NCBI GenBank assembly: GCA_934086185.1
Contig: CAKOHW010000002.1
Coordinates: forward strand, 62,001-126,000
Direction: 5' to 3'
DNA: 64,000 bases
DNA from: an uncultured Bacilli bacterium
GTDB taxonomy: Bacteria > Bacillota_I > Bacilli_A > RF39 > UBA660
Under the pieces are notes generated by a model, which saw nothing but the letters and a program-made list of their open reading frames with translations, had not been told where the DNA came from and searched no databases. Position numbers and translations under genes: made by a program. Of the stretch, positions 45,082 through 54,110 are shown in pieces; position 1 is the stretch's first letter; every line of letters begins with the position of its first letter.

Positions 45082-46092
45082 TTAATTTTGAAAAAAATAT
45101 TCTTGACTTTTTCCATTCAAATTATATGTTGTAAATTCACCTCTTAAATATAAAGGATATGCAGCACATGCAATCATAGTAGCATTATCAGTGCAATATT
45201 TCATAGGTGGAATAGATAAATCTACATCTAATTTAGTACATAATTTATCTAACTCACTTCTTAAATATTTATTAGCACTAACACCACCTGCTACAATAAG
45301 TCTTCTAATTCCAGTATTTTTTATAGCTAATTCAGTTTTTCTTATTAATTCATTTATAGCAATATTTTGAAAACTACATGCTAGATCTTCTTTTCTTATT
45401 TCATTACCTCTTTGATTTTCATTATGTACTAAATTAATAACAGCACTTTTAAGTCCACTAAAAGACATATTAAGTTCATTATTATTCATAGGTATAGGTA
45501 ACTTATAAGTATCATGCCCATTTAATGCATATCTTTCTACATTTGGTCCACCAGGATATTTTAATCCTAATACTCTAGCAACTTTATCATAACATTCTCC
45601 AATTGCATCATCTAATGTAGTACCTAACACAGTAAAAGTATAAGGATCATCCATACGTACAATTTCAGTATGCCCCCCACTAACTACTAAAGCAAGTGTA
45701 GGATATTCTATTTTTTTAACTAAATTATTAGCAAATATATGTCCTGCTATATGATGTACTTTAATTAAAGGTTTATTATAAACAAAAGATAATACTTTAG
45801 CAAACTCTATACCAACAAGTAAACTACCTAATAAACCAGGAGCATAAGTTACTGCAATAGCATCAACATCCTCTATACTAATATCACTCTTATTAATTAA
45901 ATCTTCTAATGCCAAAGTAATACCCTCAGTATGCATACGACTAGCAATTTCAGGTACTACACCTCCATACATAGCATGAGTATCCATTTGTGTTAAAACA
46001 GTAGTAGCAATATCTACACATCCATTCTTAACTATAGATATACTAGTTTCATCACAACTACTCTCTATTCCTAATATATAAACATCTTTCAT
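45082..46092 (-). CDS. tsaD: tRNA t6A biosynthesis protein TsaD
   Basis: The 336-aa ASKHA-fold protein that transfers threonylcarbamoyl to A37 of ANN-decoding tRNAs. It starts YILGIESSCDETSISIV. The metal-binding HHIAGHIFAN, SGGHTEIV, and GGVSANKYLRSEL are present. It overlaps the rimI-like gene by 4 bp, in the usual tsaB-rimI-tsaD order. Confidence 0.96.
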   Translation of the reverse strand: MKDVYILGIESSCDETSISIVKNGCVDIATTVLTQMDTHAMYGGVVPEIASRMHTEGITLALEDLINKSDISIEDVDAIAVTYAPGLLGSLLVGIEFAKVLSFVYNKPLIKVHHIAGHIFANNLVKKIEYPTLALVVSGGHTEIVRMDDPYTFTVLGTTLDDAIGECYDKVARVLGLKYPGGPNVERYALNGHDTYKLPIPMNNNELNMSFSGLKSAVINLVHNENQRGNEIRKEDLACSFQNIAINELIRKTELAIKNTGIRRLIVAGGVSANKYLRSELDKLCTKLDVDLSIPPMKYCTDNATMIACAAYPLYLRGEFTTYNLNGKSQEYFFQN

Positions 46093-46499
46093 TTAACCAT
46101 CTCCATAACATAAGCATCATTATTCAAATAATAATTCTTTCTTATATTAATAATTTTAAAATTATATTTCTTATATAATTTAATAGCATAAATATTATCA
46201 CATCTAACTTCTAACATTATTCTTTCATAATTAAATATATTAATCATATATTCCATTAACTTACTACCTATACTTTTATTTCTATATAATTTATCAACAA
46301 CTATATACAAAAGATCTATAACTTCATAACACTTATTAATTACAATAAATCCAACCAATTTATCATCTAAATAATACCCAAATATATTATCATTACTAAT
46401 TAATTCACTAATATTATTTAATTTATCAAAATCATTATTTATTAATTTACCTAATTCTATAATTCTATCTATATCTAATATACTACATTTATTTACCAT
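46089..46499 (-). CDS. rimI: RimI-like GNAT acetyltransferase
   Basis: A 136-aa GNAT-fold protein. The acetyl-CoA loop corresponds to RNKSIGSKLMEYMI, and the end has LEVRCDNIYAIKLYKKYNF, typical of the RimI branch that acetylates ribosomal protein bS18. Position between tsaB and tsaD supports the name. It overlaps both neighbours. Confidence 0.82.
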   Translation of the reverse strand: MVNKCSILDIDRIIELGKLINNDFDKLNNISELISNDNIFGYYLDDKLVGFIVINKCYEVIDLLYIVVDKLYRNKSIGSKLMEYMINIFNYERIMLEVRCDNIYAIKLYKKYNFKIINIRKNYYLNNDAYVMEMVK

Positions 46500-47067
46500 T
46501 TAAAGCATCTATTCCCTTTATATATATTGGATTAACATTATGAGACAAAGTACTCTTTACATTTAATAAATATTTATAAATTTTTTCTAAATCAAATTTA
46601 TTATCAACTACTAAGTATTTTTCTTTATCCTTTATATAATCACTAAATTCACTATTCTTTAAATATATATAATCTATAACTTTATTATTATAGTCAAAAT
46701 ACCCAACGTATTTACCTTTCATATCAGATATAGTTATAACTTTTTTATCATTACTATCTAAACTTACAGCATATGCTAACAAACTTGTAATAGTTTTAAT
46801 AGGTATATTTAATGTATAAGCAAAAGTTTTTGCAATAGTAACTCCTATTCTAACTCCAGTAAACGAACCAGGTCCATTTACAACTATTATTTCACTTAAT
46901 TTTTTAACATCTACTTCATTTTTATTTAATATACTTTCTATCATAGGCATAGTATATACACTATGATTCTGAGTAGATTCTTTTATATTTGTATCTAACA
47001 CTTTACCATTTTTTAGTAAACCAATAGTAATAATTTTATCAAAAGTACTAATAAATAATGTATACAT
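46489..47067 (-). CDS. tsaB: tRNA t6A biosynthesis protein TsaB
   Basis: A 192-aa TsaD paralogue that dimerises with it. Visible motifs are LFISTFDKIITIGLLKNGKV at the start, IIVVNGPGSFTGVRIGV near residue 60 and TSLLAYAVS. It is the first gene of the operon; no tsaE is in this window. Confidence 0.92.
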   Translation of the reverse strand: MYTLFISTFDKIITIGLLKNGKVLDTNIKESTQNHSVYTMPMIESILNKNEVDVKKLSEIIVVNGPGSFTGVRIGVTIAKTFAYTLNIPIKTITSLLAYAVSLDSNDKKVITISDMKGKYVGYFDYNNKVIDYIYLKNSEFSDYIKDKEKYLVVDNKFDLEKIYKYLLNVKSTLSHNVNPIYIKGIDALNGK

Positions 47068-47127
47068 AATATCACTTCCGCCACCGTATTATAACACAAA
47101 AAGATAGCAATTACAAAATATGCTATT

Positions 47128-47333
47128 TTATGATATTTTATATGCATTATTTTTCGTTCCATCTCCATTTGTTATTGCTATATTAGAAATTAGACAACTT
47201 CCACTTGCCACAATTCCATATTCTATGTCTTGTACAAACTTTTTTCTGATTTTGTTAATCCGTTTGACACTTTTTTTGAAAAATTAATAATTTCTCTTTT
47301 TATTTCATATGTACTTGATGTAAAATTATTCAT
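47128..47333 (-). pseudogene. Transposase N-terminus fused to a surface-protein tail (remnant)
   Basis: After a strong GGAGGTG, an ATG (47331-47333) opens NNFTSSTYEIKREIINFSKK, which looks like the N-terminus of a Firmicutes DDE (IS4-like) transposase. The frame stops after 36 codons. Restoring one base in the A6 run (47240-47245) gives KKFVQDIEYGIVASGSCLIS, the expected continuation. This then passes in frame into AITNGDGTKNNAYKIS and a stop, which is the end motif of the surface-protein family (compare GGDGTISNPYEIS). The rest of both genes is gone. Confidence 0.65.
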
Positions 47334-47601
47334 GTAAACACCTCCAAATATTTTGTTTATTATGAATTTTTATCTTCAATTCAATTATACTAAACAAATT
47401 GAGATGTTTGCCTTATTTTTCAAGCAAAAAGATGAAGAAAGTCATAAATTCTTCATCTTTTTGCAGTTATTGATAAATTTTACTGGAACTCAAAATGCTA
47501 TATTCATTATATGTTACAATCTAATTCCCAACTTTTTATTTTACAATTTATAACTTACAAAAAAGAAAATTAAAATCGTCTATATAATTTATATTTTAAT
47601 C
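47334..47601. other. Short intergenic stretch with terminator
   Basis: Apart from the strong inverted repeat at 47424-47464 I see no feature; ORFs here are short and unsupported. Confidence 0.4.
47418..47464 (-). terminator. Strong inverted repeat, terminator of the 47602 surface gene
   Basis: GCAAAAAGATGAAGAA (47424-47439) and TTCTTCATCTTTTTGC (47449-47464) form a perfect 16-bp stem with a 9-nt loop. T-runs are within and after the stem on both strands. Confidence 0.75.
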
Positions 47602-49449
47602 CTAACTTAATTTTACAGTATAAGGATCTTCACTAGTTCCAGATCCTGAATTTATTAGCACATTAGACTTTAGATTGATAACTGGGCGAAAAGCGCTACC
47701 GCCGTTGGCGACGCTGAAGTTGCTGATGCCACCAGCGGACCAATGAACAAACCACTCGAACGCATTCGAGTCATTATAGCGGTACGAAGACGAAAGCCAC
47801 CAATGAGAAGTTATAGATGGATTGTATAAATAATATGATGTATTTGTTTTAAGATATTTATAAGCTCCTGCAAATGATACTTCATCTGCAGTTAGTAATC
47901 CTATTGGATATTTTAAATTACCATTTGTTTTATTTCCATTTGGTAGTGTTGCAACATCTACTGTAAATCTTGAATAATCATTTGTTGCACTTTCTGCACA
48001 TTTGAATGTTGGCTTTGCAGTTGTAATACTTGTTGTTCCTGTACTATATTGTAATCTTTCCGCTGATGCATAATATGTTTCATTTGTTCCATAACCTAGT
48101 TGTGTTGTCACTCCAGCTATACCATTTGAAGCTAAAGTTTTATCATTACAGAATAATGTGTCTGATAAATAATTTGCATAATTTGTTTTTAAATTATCTT
48201 CATACCATTTATCTACTTTTGTTTTTATCGTACTATCATTAATATTTTTGTGTGTTGCGTCATATGTAGTACTTCCAGGAGTTCCATACATATATCCTAC
48301 ATATGCATTATCATCATCATTAACATTAAATACTGTATATATTTCACTTCCACTTGAATCTTTTGCTACATCATCTAATACTAGTCTTATTGAGCCATCT
48401 CCATTTATACGTACTATTCTCCATAGTTTGTTAGCAAATGAAACATAATTATCTGTTACTGTTCCACGATAGTAATATGTAGTTCCATAATCATCTTGTG
48501 CTATACTTAAAGTAGATTCAGGTTTAAATTCATCTATTCCAAAAATCAAAGTATCAGTTGTAGAATCATAACTTAATAATTTTTTTGTCCATTGATCACA
48601 TTGGTCATATACATATTTTCCTACTGCTTCGTCATATGAACTAACACTACTACCAGATTGTGCAGCAGATTCACTATCTCCTACTAACCATGGGTCATAT
48701 CCAGAGCACAAACTACTAGTTGTTACAGACTCTTTTGTTACTTTTCCAGTTTTATATTCAGATATTCCTTCTCCAGGTTTAACTTTAGGAACTGCAAGTA
48801 ATTCAGTTCCGTTAGTTTTATTTTTTGCATTTTCTATTATGTTATATGCTAAACTATTTGTATTATTTGAATAAGTATTTAAACTTTCTATATTTGTTAT
48901 ATTTACTTTTGCATTATATGTCTTTCCCATATCATTTGATTGGTCTATTCCAGTATCTATATACCATAATGTCAATGTATAAGTTTGAGTATCACTCACA
49001 TCTATATTATTTGTTACTAGTACTCCACCATTTATAGGGAAAACTGTTTGTGATGAAACTCCATCACAGTTTGTACCATCTTTTTTAGTACAAGTTAATG
49101 TATATCTAAAGTCATTAGATTCGAATGTAGTAGTACTACCATTTTTAGTTATACTTACATCTTCTATTACTACTACATAACTAGTTTTACTATTTCCTTC
49201 ATTTGTAACAGTAAAATCCTTAGTACCTATTGCATCACTACTAGGAAGTAGTTTTGTATCTGGTGCTAATACTTGATTAGTTCCATCTCCGTATGTTAAT
49301 TTTAAATCTGCTGTTGTTACACTTATAGATTTAGTATTAGTATTTCCTTGTATTCTTGTTAAAAAGTATGCATATGTTAAACCTAACAATGTTAAAAGTA
49401 CAATTGTTATTCCTACTACACTAACAATTATTTTTTGTTTTTTGTTCAT
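47602..49449 (-). CDS. Surface protein with SipW/TasA-like N-terminus and a hypervariable-looking C-terminal domain
   Basis: A 615-aa family member. The N-terminus (LTYAYFLTRIQGNT, ISVTTADLKLTY) matches the other four; the middle is its own. The C-terminal domain has YYYRGTVTDNYVSFANKLW, DGSIRLVL, VSFAGAYKYL, HWWLSSSYRYND and FRPVINLKS, then SGSGTSEDPY. Codons for about residues 550-590 are very GC-rich and often end in C, unlike the rest of the gene, which is what a diversified C-type-lectin-like domain of a DGR target looks like. AGAGGT precedes the ATG. Confidence 0.75.
   Translation of the reverse strand: MNKKQKIIVSVVGITIVLLTLLGLTYAYFLTRIQGNTNTKSISVTTADLKLTYGDGTNQVLAPDTKLLPSSDAIGTKDFTVTNEGNSKTSYVVVIEDVSITKNGSTTTFESNDFRYTLTCTKKDGTNCDGVSSQTVFPINGGVLVTNNIDVSDTQTYTLTLWYIDTGIDQSNDMGKTYNAKVNITNIESLNTYSNNTNSLAYNIIENAKNKTNGTELLAVPKVKPGEGISEYKTGKVTKESVTTSSLCSGYDPWLVGDSESAAQSGSSVSSYDEAVGKYVYDQCDQWTKKLLSYDSTTDTLIFGIDEFKPESTLSIAQDDYGTTYYYRGTVTDNYVSFANKLWRIVRINGDGSIRLVLDDVAKDSSGSEIYTVFNVNDDDNAYVGYMYGTPGSTTYDATHKNINDSTIKTKVDKWYEDNLKTNYANYLSDTLFCNDKTLASNGIAGVTTQLGYGTNETYYASAERLQYSTGTTSITTAKPTFKCAESATNDYSRFTVDVATLPNGNKTNGNLKYPIGLLTADEVSFAGAYKYLKTNTSYYLYNPSITSHWWLSSSYRYNDSNAFEWFVHWSAGGISNFSVANGGSAFRPVINLKSNVLINSGSGTSEDPYTVKLS
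47681..47801 (-). other. Candidate variable region (VR) of a diversity-generating retroelement
   Basis: By my count 67 of 121 bases (55%) are G or C, in a region of roughly one quarter G+C. It is at the 3' end of the surface gene and encodes W-LSSSYRYND...FRPVI. About 16 of its 40 codons are NNC (for example ATC AGC AAC TTC AGC), where this genome elsewhere prefers NNT. It ends with TTTCGCCCAGTT, resembling the GC-rich homing site at the end of known VRs. Confidence 0.55.
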
Positions 49450-49479
49450 ATTTTACCTCTTTTCTTCCAATTTTATATT

Positions 49480-49622
49480 ACCATATAATTATTAACCCCA
49501 ACCAAACTTTTATTTAAGAGAGAATTAGGCTATATAATTCTGTATTTTTATAAAATTAATTTTTAATTCCGAGTACTTTTCTACTCTATCTACATTATAC
49601 ATTAACAATTTATCATTTACAA
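49480..49622 (-). promoter_or_regulatory. Promoter and leader of the 47602 surface gene
   Basis: TTGTAA (49617-49622) and TATAAT (49594-49599) are 17 bp apart on the minus strand. The GAGTA/TACTC hairpin (49571-49586), AGAATTATATAGCCTAATTCT (near 49525-49545) and GGGGTTAATAATTATAT (near 49482-49498) follow. The same order is seen before the genes at 11852 and 21972. Confidence 0.6.
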
Positions 49623-49654
49623 TATGCAAATTTTGTTTTATACTTAATTTAGTA

Positions 49655-49880
49655 GAACATCTAATTGATGGCTACCTAATAGTTGGTTTAGTGCTAATAT
49701 TTAATTAGCACTATTTTTATGACCAAAACTCCCTATTATCTATATAGAAGGATGTATAGAAAGATAATTAATATTATGATAATCAAGCAGTCTAAAAACC
49801 TTATAATGAAAGTTTTTACTTTCAAACTAAGTACCTCTTAACTATTAAAAAATAGAAGGTAACCATCAAATTAAATGTTC
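49655..49880 (-). ncRNA. Candidate structured RNA, copy C
   Basis: A 226-bp element nearly identical to copy A. The closing arms are GAACAT/ATGTTC and the 13-bp arm at 49665-49677 with 49857-49869, where one C of copy A is T, leaving a U-G pair. The AGTGCTAAT/ATTAGCACT hairpin differs in several bases from copy A but remains paired. A TATTAT box (49889-49894) is just upstream. Confidence 0.6.
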
Positions 49881-49935
49881 GAGACACTATAATACACTAA
49901 AATATTAAGAAATTTGTCACATTTTATCAAAGCAT

Positions 49936-49960
49936 CAAAAAAAATATCACTTTGGATATT
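49936..49960 (-). terminator. Intrinsic terminator after frr
   Basis: AATATC and GATATT form a 6-bp stem with a 6-nt loop, followed by eight T on the minus strand. Confidence 0.75.
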
Positions 49961-49962
49961 TT

Positions 49963-50502
49963 TTATATTGCCATTAATTCTTTTTCTTTTTCATTCATTT
50001 TTTCATCAACAATTTTATTATACTTATTTATCATTTCTTGGATATCTTCCATATATCCATCTTTTTCATCTTCTGTAAACTCACCATTTTTTATATGAGT
50101 ATTAGCATCTTGTCTAACATTTCTTAGAGCAATTTTAGCATCTTCTGCTATACCTTTAGCTTGTTTAACATAATCTCTTCTAGTTTCCTCTGTTAAATCT
50201 GGAACAGTTAAAATAATTGTTTCACCATTATTAGTAGGATTAATACCTAAATTAGCTTCGTTTATAGCTTTCTCTATTGCTTTTAAATTGCCTCTATCAA
50301 ATGGTTTAATAAATAATTGTTTACCATCATGAACAGTAATATTAGCCATTGTATTAATTGGACTCATAACTCCATATGCTTCTGCATTAATTCCATTTAA
50401 CATTGCTGGATTAGCACGTCCTGCTCTAATATTTAAAAGTCTACTTTCTAAAGTTTCAATTGTTGAAATCATTTTTAATTCTGCATTATCAATAATGTCC
50501 AT
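49963..50502 (-). CDS. frr: Ribosome recycling factor
   Basis: A 179-aa tRNA-shaped protein that with EF-G splits post-termination ribosomes. Typical motifs are RLLNIRAGRANPAML, GVMSPINTMANITV, GNLKAIEKAI, LTEETRRDYVKQAKGIAE and RNVRQDAN. AAAGGAG precedes the ATG. The usual pyrH-frr pairing is not seen; the upstream neighbour is an unknown membrane protein. Confidence 0.97.
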   Translation of the reverse strand: MDIIDNAELKMISTIETLESRLLNIRAGRANPAMLNGINAEAYGVMSPINTMANITVHDGKQLFIKPFDRGNLKAIEKAINEANLGINPTNNGETIILTVPDLTEETRRDYVKQAKGIAEDAKIALRNVRQDANTHIKNGEFTEDEKDGYMEDIQEMINKYNKIVDEKMNEKEKELMAI

Positions 50503-50540
50503 AATAATCTCCTTTTCTTTATATTATTATATAAATATTT

Positions 50541-51854
50541 TTATTTTTTTACAAGTGCCATTAAAGCAAATATTAAACCTAATACTAAAGTACCTTCTAA
50601 TATAATAGCAACTGATATAAAACCTGCTTTTTCTATATTACTTAATTCTGGATTAGTTAAAGTTAATTTCTTAACATTATGTATATTTAATCTATTATCC
50701 ATAATAACATCTATATCACTATTGCTATATTTATTAAGAGTCCCATATAAAGAAACATATAAATTATAATATTTTTCTAATTCTATAGATGGAAAAGGTT
50801 TCTCACCTACTTCATAATTAACTCCAAAGCTTAAAAAACTAGTAAATAAACTTAATTGATTATCAGTTAATCCAAAATTATTTTTCATGCCTTCAATAAT
50901 ATAATATATTTCATTTTGACAATTAACATAATCTTCAAATTCATTAAAATCACTAACAGGTGTTTCTTTAACATTCTTATTATTACTATATTCTTTATTA
51001 AAACTTTCTACATTAACATTTTCTTTATCCTTACCATCACTCTTAATTTCTTTTAAACTTCTATTTTTATCACCAGTAAATTTAAAAGTTTTATCACCTA
51101 CTAAATATATTCTTTCACCATTTGAATTAAGCATAATTGAAAATTTTTCACCATTCATATATTCATCAATATAATTTTGTAAATCTACTTTTTCTTTTAA
51201 TACTAAATTCTCTTGACTTTCATACTTACTTCTAACATAATCATCTTTTATTTGTTTATATTCTTCATACATTTCATCACTGTTTAATTCATTACTATTT
51301 CTAGTATCAACATCAATAATACTACACTTAATTAAATTAGAATAATCTTTTAAATATTTAATTATATCTTTTTCACTCATATTACGTATAATACTTAAAT
51401 CTCCATTAACTAAGTTATTTAAAGCATTTATATTACCAACTTCATATACTTCTACTTTACCATCTACAATTAATTTTATATACATAGCATTACGTCTTAA
51501 ACCATCTATTTTATCATTATCAAATTTATCAGGTTCTATTATACTTATATTAGATAAATTATTAGTTTGTTGTTTTAATTCGTCTAATTTTTGAAATATA
51601 TTATTATCTTCTTCTTTATTACTAATATTATTTATTCTATATTTATTTTTATTAATTTCTTCTATCAAATATACTAAATCTTTAGAAGGAAAATTCTTAT
51701 TTAATAAAACATAATATTTTTCTAATTGTTCTAATATATCTATATTATTTATTTTTAAAAGTGCATCTTCTATTTCTTTTATATTTTTTACACTATTATT
51801 ACTTCCAAATTTTATTTCAAATACAGAATCAAACTTTCTTACTCCTAATGCCAT
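50541..51854 (-). CDS. Hypothetical tail-anchored membrane protein
   Basis: A 437-aa, mostly helical and charged protein rich in Asn, Asp, Glu and Lys. It has a single hydrophobic segment at the C-terminus (AGFISVAIILEGTLVLGLIFALMAL, split by residue 420-445) ending in VKK, with no signal peptide. A middle strand-rich part includes YIKLIVDGKVEVYEVG. It is probably anchored with its bulk in the cytoplasm. I recognise no family. Confidence 0.65.
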   Translation of the reverse strand: MALGVRKFDSVFEIKFGSNNSVKNIKEIEDALLKINNIDILEQLEKYYVLLNKNFPSKDLVYLIEEINKNKYRINNISNKEEDNNIFQKLDELKQQTNNLSNISIIEPDKFDNDKIDGLRRNAMYIKLIVDGKVEVYEVGNINALNNLVNGDLSIIRNMSEKDIIKYLKDYSNLIKCSIIDVDTRNSNELNSDEMYEEYKQIKDDYVRSKYESQENLVLKEKVDLQNYIDEYMNGEKFSIMLNSNGERIYLVGDKTFKFTGDKNRSLKEIKSDGKDKENVNVESFNKEYSNNKNVKETPVSDFNEFEDYVNCQNEIYYIIEGMKNNFGLTDNQLSLFTSFLSFGVNYEVGEKPFPSIELEKYYNLYVSLYGTLNKYSNSDIDVIMDNRLNIHNVKKLTLTNPELSNIEKAGFISVAIILEGTLVLGLIFALMALVKK

Positions 51855-51957
51855 AATAATACACCTCTATCATAAATAAATTATAATTTATTTTTATAAA
51901 ATTAACAACACTAACTTAATATATATAAAAAAGAATAACATCATATTAAATTAGACA

Positions 51958-52374
51958 TTATTCTTTTTCTATCCATACATAAACTCCATCCTGATTTTCT
52001 GGTTTATATTTTAAACCACATTTTACATAAAAATCCCTATTACTACAAGTTGGAGAAGCTTCTAACATAAATAAATCTCCCGTATTTAAATTATCTTTTA
52101 TTTGTTCTAATAAATTATTAATAATAATTTTACCATAACCCATACCTTGATATTTTGGATTTACTAAAATATCAGATAATAAACCTTTAGTATAGTAGTC
52201 ACCTACAACTCTACCTACTGCAATAACATCATCATCAATTTTTATAGATACACTACACATAGTATTTTTTAAACTTCTCACAAATTGTTCTTCACTTACT
52301 TTTTTCCAACCTAATAAATCTCTTAAATAAACAATATCTTTTGCTTCTATATAATTATATATTTTATATTCCAT
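51958..52374 (-). CDS. GNAT family N-acetyltransferase
   Basis: A 138-aa GNAT protein. The acetyl-CoA loop is KYQGMGYGKIIIN, preceded by LSDILVNP, and the end has FYVKCGLKYKP. The substrate is unknown. GGAGG lies 5 nt before the ATG. Confidence 0.85.
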   Translation of the reverse strand: MEYKIYNYIEAKDIVYLRDLLGWKKVSEEQFVRSLKNTMCSVSIKIDDDVIAVGRVVGDYYTKGLLSDILVNPKYQGMGYGKIIINNLLEQIKDNLNTGDLFMLEASPTCSNRDFYVKCGLKYKPENQDGVYVWIEKE

Positions 52375-52405
52375 ATTACCTCCAAATTAAGCATTAAATA
52401 TAATT

Positions 52406-53893
52406 TTAACAATCACTACAACTTAACTTGTAAGGACAATTCTTACTACCCATTACATGGCCTTCACTACATGTAGGTTCGATTAGTTCAACTTTACTAC
52501 TTAAAGTTATTAATGGATAATAATTATCACCATATAAATGAAAATGATTTTTACTATCTTTATCTCTAGTACACTGACTATTAGTACATCTATTAGCATT
52601 TATAATTCTTTTGGATCTTGATATATTTCCATTATAATTATAAATATAATAGTAATAATCATTATCTGCATATAAATCAGAATAACCTACAATCATATTA
52701 TAATTATTTAACCAAGATTCACTTATATTTATTGAACTATTAATTTGATTATAATTTATTTGCCCCATTTTTAATTCTACTGTTCTAGATGAATCAAATG
52801 AAACTAACCCACTACCACTATTAGTTTTATAATATGGATAATACTTCTTAGTAACTATCCAATCTTTATTAACTATAGAATTATATAAACTTTCTTTTTT
52901 AGAGCCACTTACTGTAACATCTTCAAGCAATTCTTCACTTAACCAAATATTTTCACCATTTTGATATCTATAATATTTACTATCAGATAAACCACTAGGA
53001 ACATGATTTAATTTATAAAAAGTACAATCAGCTTTTTTACTATCACTAGTACCAGAATCACACCAAGTAGAACTTGAAGTAGTATAATTTTTACTATTAT
53101 TAGATAATACAGGTTCACTATATACCATTTCTATTTCATTATTAGAATTAATAGTTACAATTCTCCATAACCCTTTATTAGAAGTATTACCAAAATATGA
53201 AAAATTATCTGGATTAGAATTAACTTCAAAATAAACATAATTATTAGGATTTATACCTTTAGCAGTATAAGTCAAATCATCATACAAAGTAGTTATTTTT
53301 AATTTATCTTTTGTATTATCTGCACTACCACCAGAACCATTATTTTTGCTCTTTAAATCATCTAGCTGACTAGATAAATCATCTACTTTACTTTTTAAAT
53401 CTTCTATTTCTTTAGTATAATCTTTTCTAGGACAAATATAAATTACATTATCATCACTAGAATACTTACTTAAATCCCAAGAATTAATAACATTAATACC
53501 TATCTGATTATAATCACAACTAACATCACCTTCTAAAGGATTATTACTCATTACTTGTGCTTCCATCAAAGTAAAATAATTCTTAGTATAATCTAATTTA
53601 GTATTAGTTACTGGATTACTAATATTATCATCAATCAATCCCTCATTCTTTAGTTTTTCTAAAGTAACAACTGCAGCCTTAGTATTTAACATAAGATTTT
53701 CTTCTACTTCAGGATGTAATGATAAATATACTTCCAAAGCATCAATTAACTTTGTATTAACTTTCTTTAATTCATCATATTTTTTATTATTTATATTATT
53801 ATTAATAACTACAAAACTAATAGCACCAATAACACTAACTAGTACTATACAAATAATAATTTCTATTAAAGTAAAACCATGCTTCTTTTTCAT
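52406..53893 (-). CDS. Type IV pilin-like protein with a large C-terminal display domain
   Basis: A 495-aa protein with a class III prepilin signal: MKKKHGFTLIEIIICIVLVS, where cleavage falls after HG and Glu5 is present. A long helix and a coiled coil (KSKVDDLSSQLDDLKSK) follow. The C-terminal domain has NYVYFEVN...YFGNTSNKGLWRIVTI, echoing the YYYRGN...CWRIVRI core of the SipW-type surface proteins, plus several Cys near the end. It would be a pseudopilin carrying the same kind of exposed domain. GGGTGAT precedes the ATG. No pilus assembly genes are nearby. Confidence 0.78.
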   Translation of the reverse strand: MKKKHGFTLIEIIICIVLVSVIGAISFVVINNNINNKKYDELKKVNTKLIDALEVYLSLHPEVEENLMLNTKAAVVTLEKLKNEGLIDDNISNPVTNTKLDYTKNYFTLMEAQVMSNNPLEGDVSCDYNQIGINVINSWDLSKYSSDDNVIYICPRKDYTKEIEDLKSKVDDLSSQLDDLKSKNNGSGGSADNTKDKLKITTLYDDLTYTAKGINPNNYVYFEVNSNPDNFSYFGNTSNKGLWRIVTINSNNEIEMVYSEPVLSNNSKNYTTSSSTWCDSGTSDSKKADCTFYKLNHVPSGLSDSKYYRYQNGENIWLSEELLEDVTVSGSKKESLYNSIVNKDWIVTKKYYPYYKTNSGSGLVSFDSSRTVELKMGQINYNQINSSINISESWLNNYNMIVGYSDLYADNDYYYYIYNYNGNISRSKRIINANRCTNSQCTRDKDSKNHFHLYGDNYYPLITLSSKVELIEPTCSEGHVMGSKNCPYKLSCSDC

Positions 53894-54079
53894 ACAATAT
53901 CACCCATCTATTTATTCTACCTATACATACCTACTTAAAATATCAAACTATGTCATAAATTCAAAAAAATTATATAATTATTATTTAAATTCTTACAAAA
54001 AATAATTTATATAACTTTTACTAATCCAAATTAACCTTAACACACTATAGAATCACTTTCTATTCTAATCACATTCTAT

Positions 54080-54107
54080 CAAAAAAAGATATTGAATACA
54101 ATACCTC
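54080..54107 (-). terminator. Intrinsic terminator after trmK
   Basis: GAGGTATTG and CAATATCTT pair over 9 positions with G-U pairs, followed by seven T on the minus strand. It ends the dnaG-rpoD-trmK operon. Confidence 0.75.
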
Positions 54108-54110
54108 AAT

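Noticed and set aside
47681..47801. The GC-rich block as an assembly error or contamination
   Set aside because: It stays in frame, keeps the W and FRPV landmarks of the family and is bounded exactly in the C-terminal domain.
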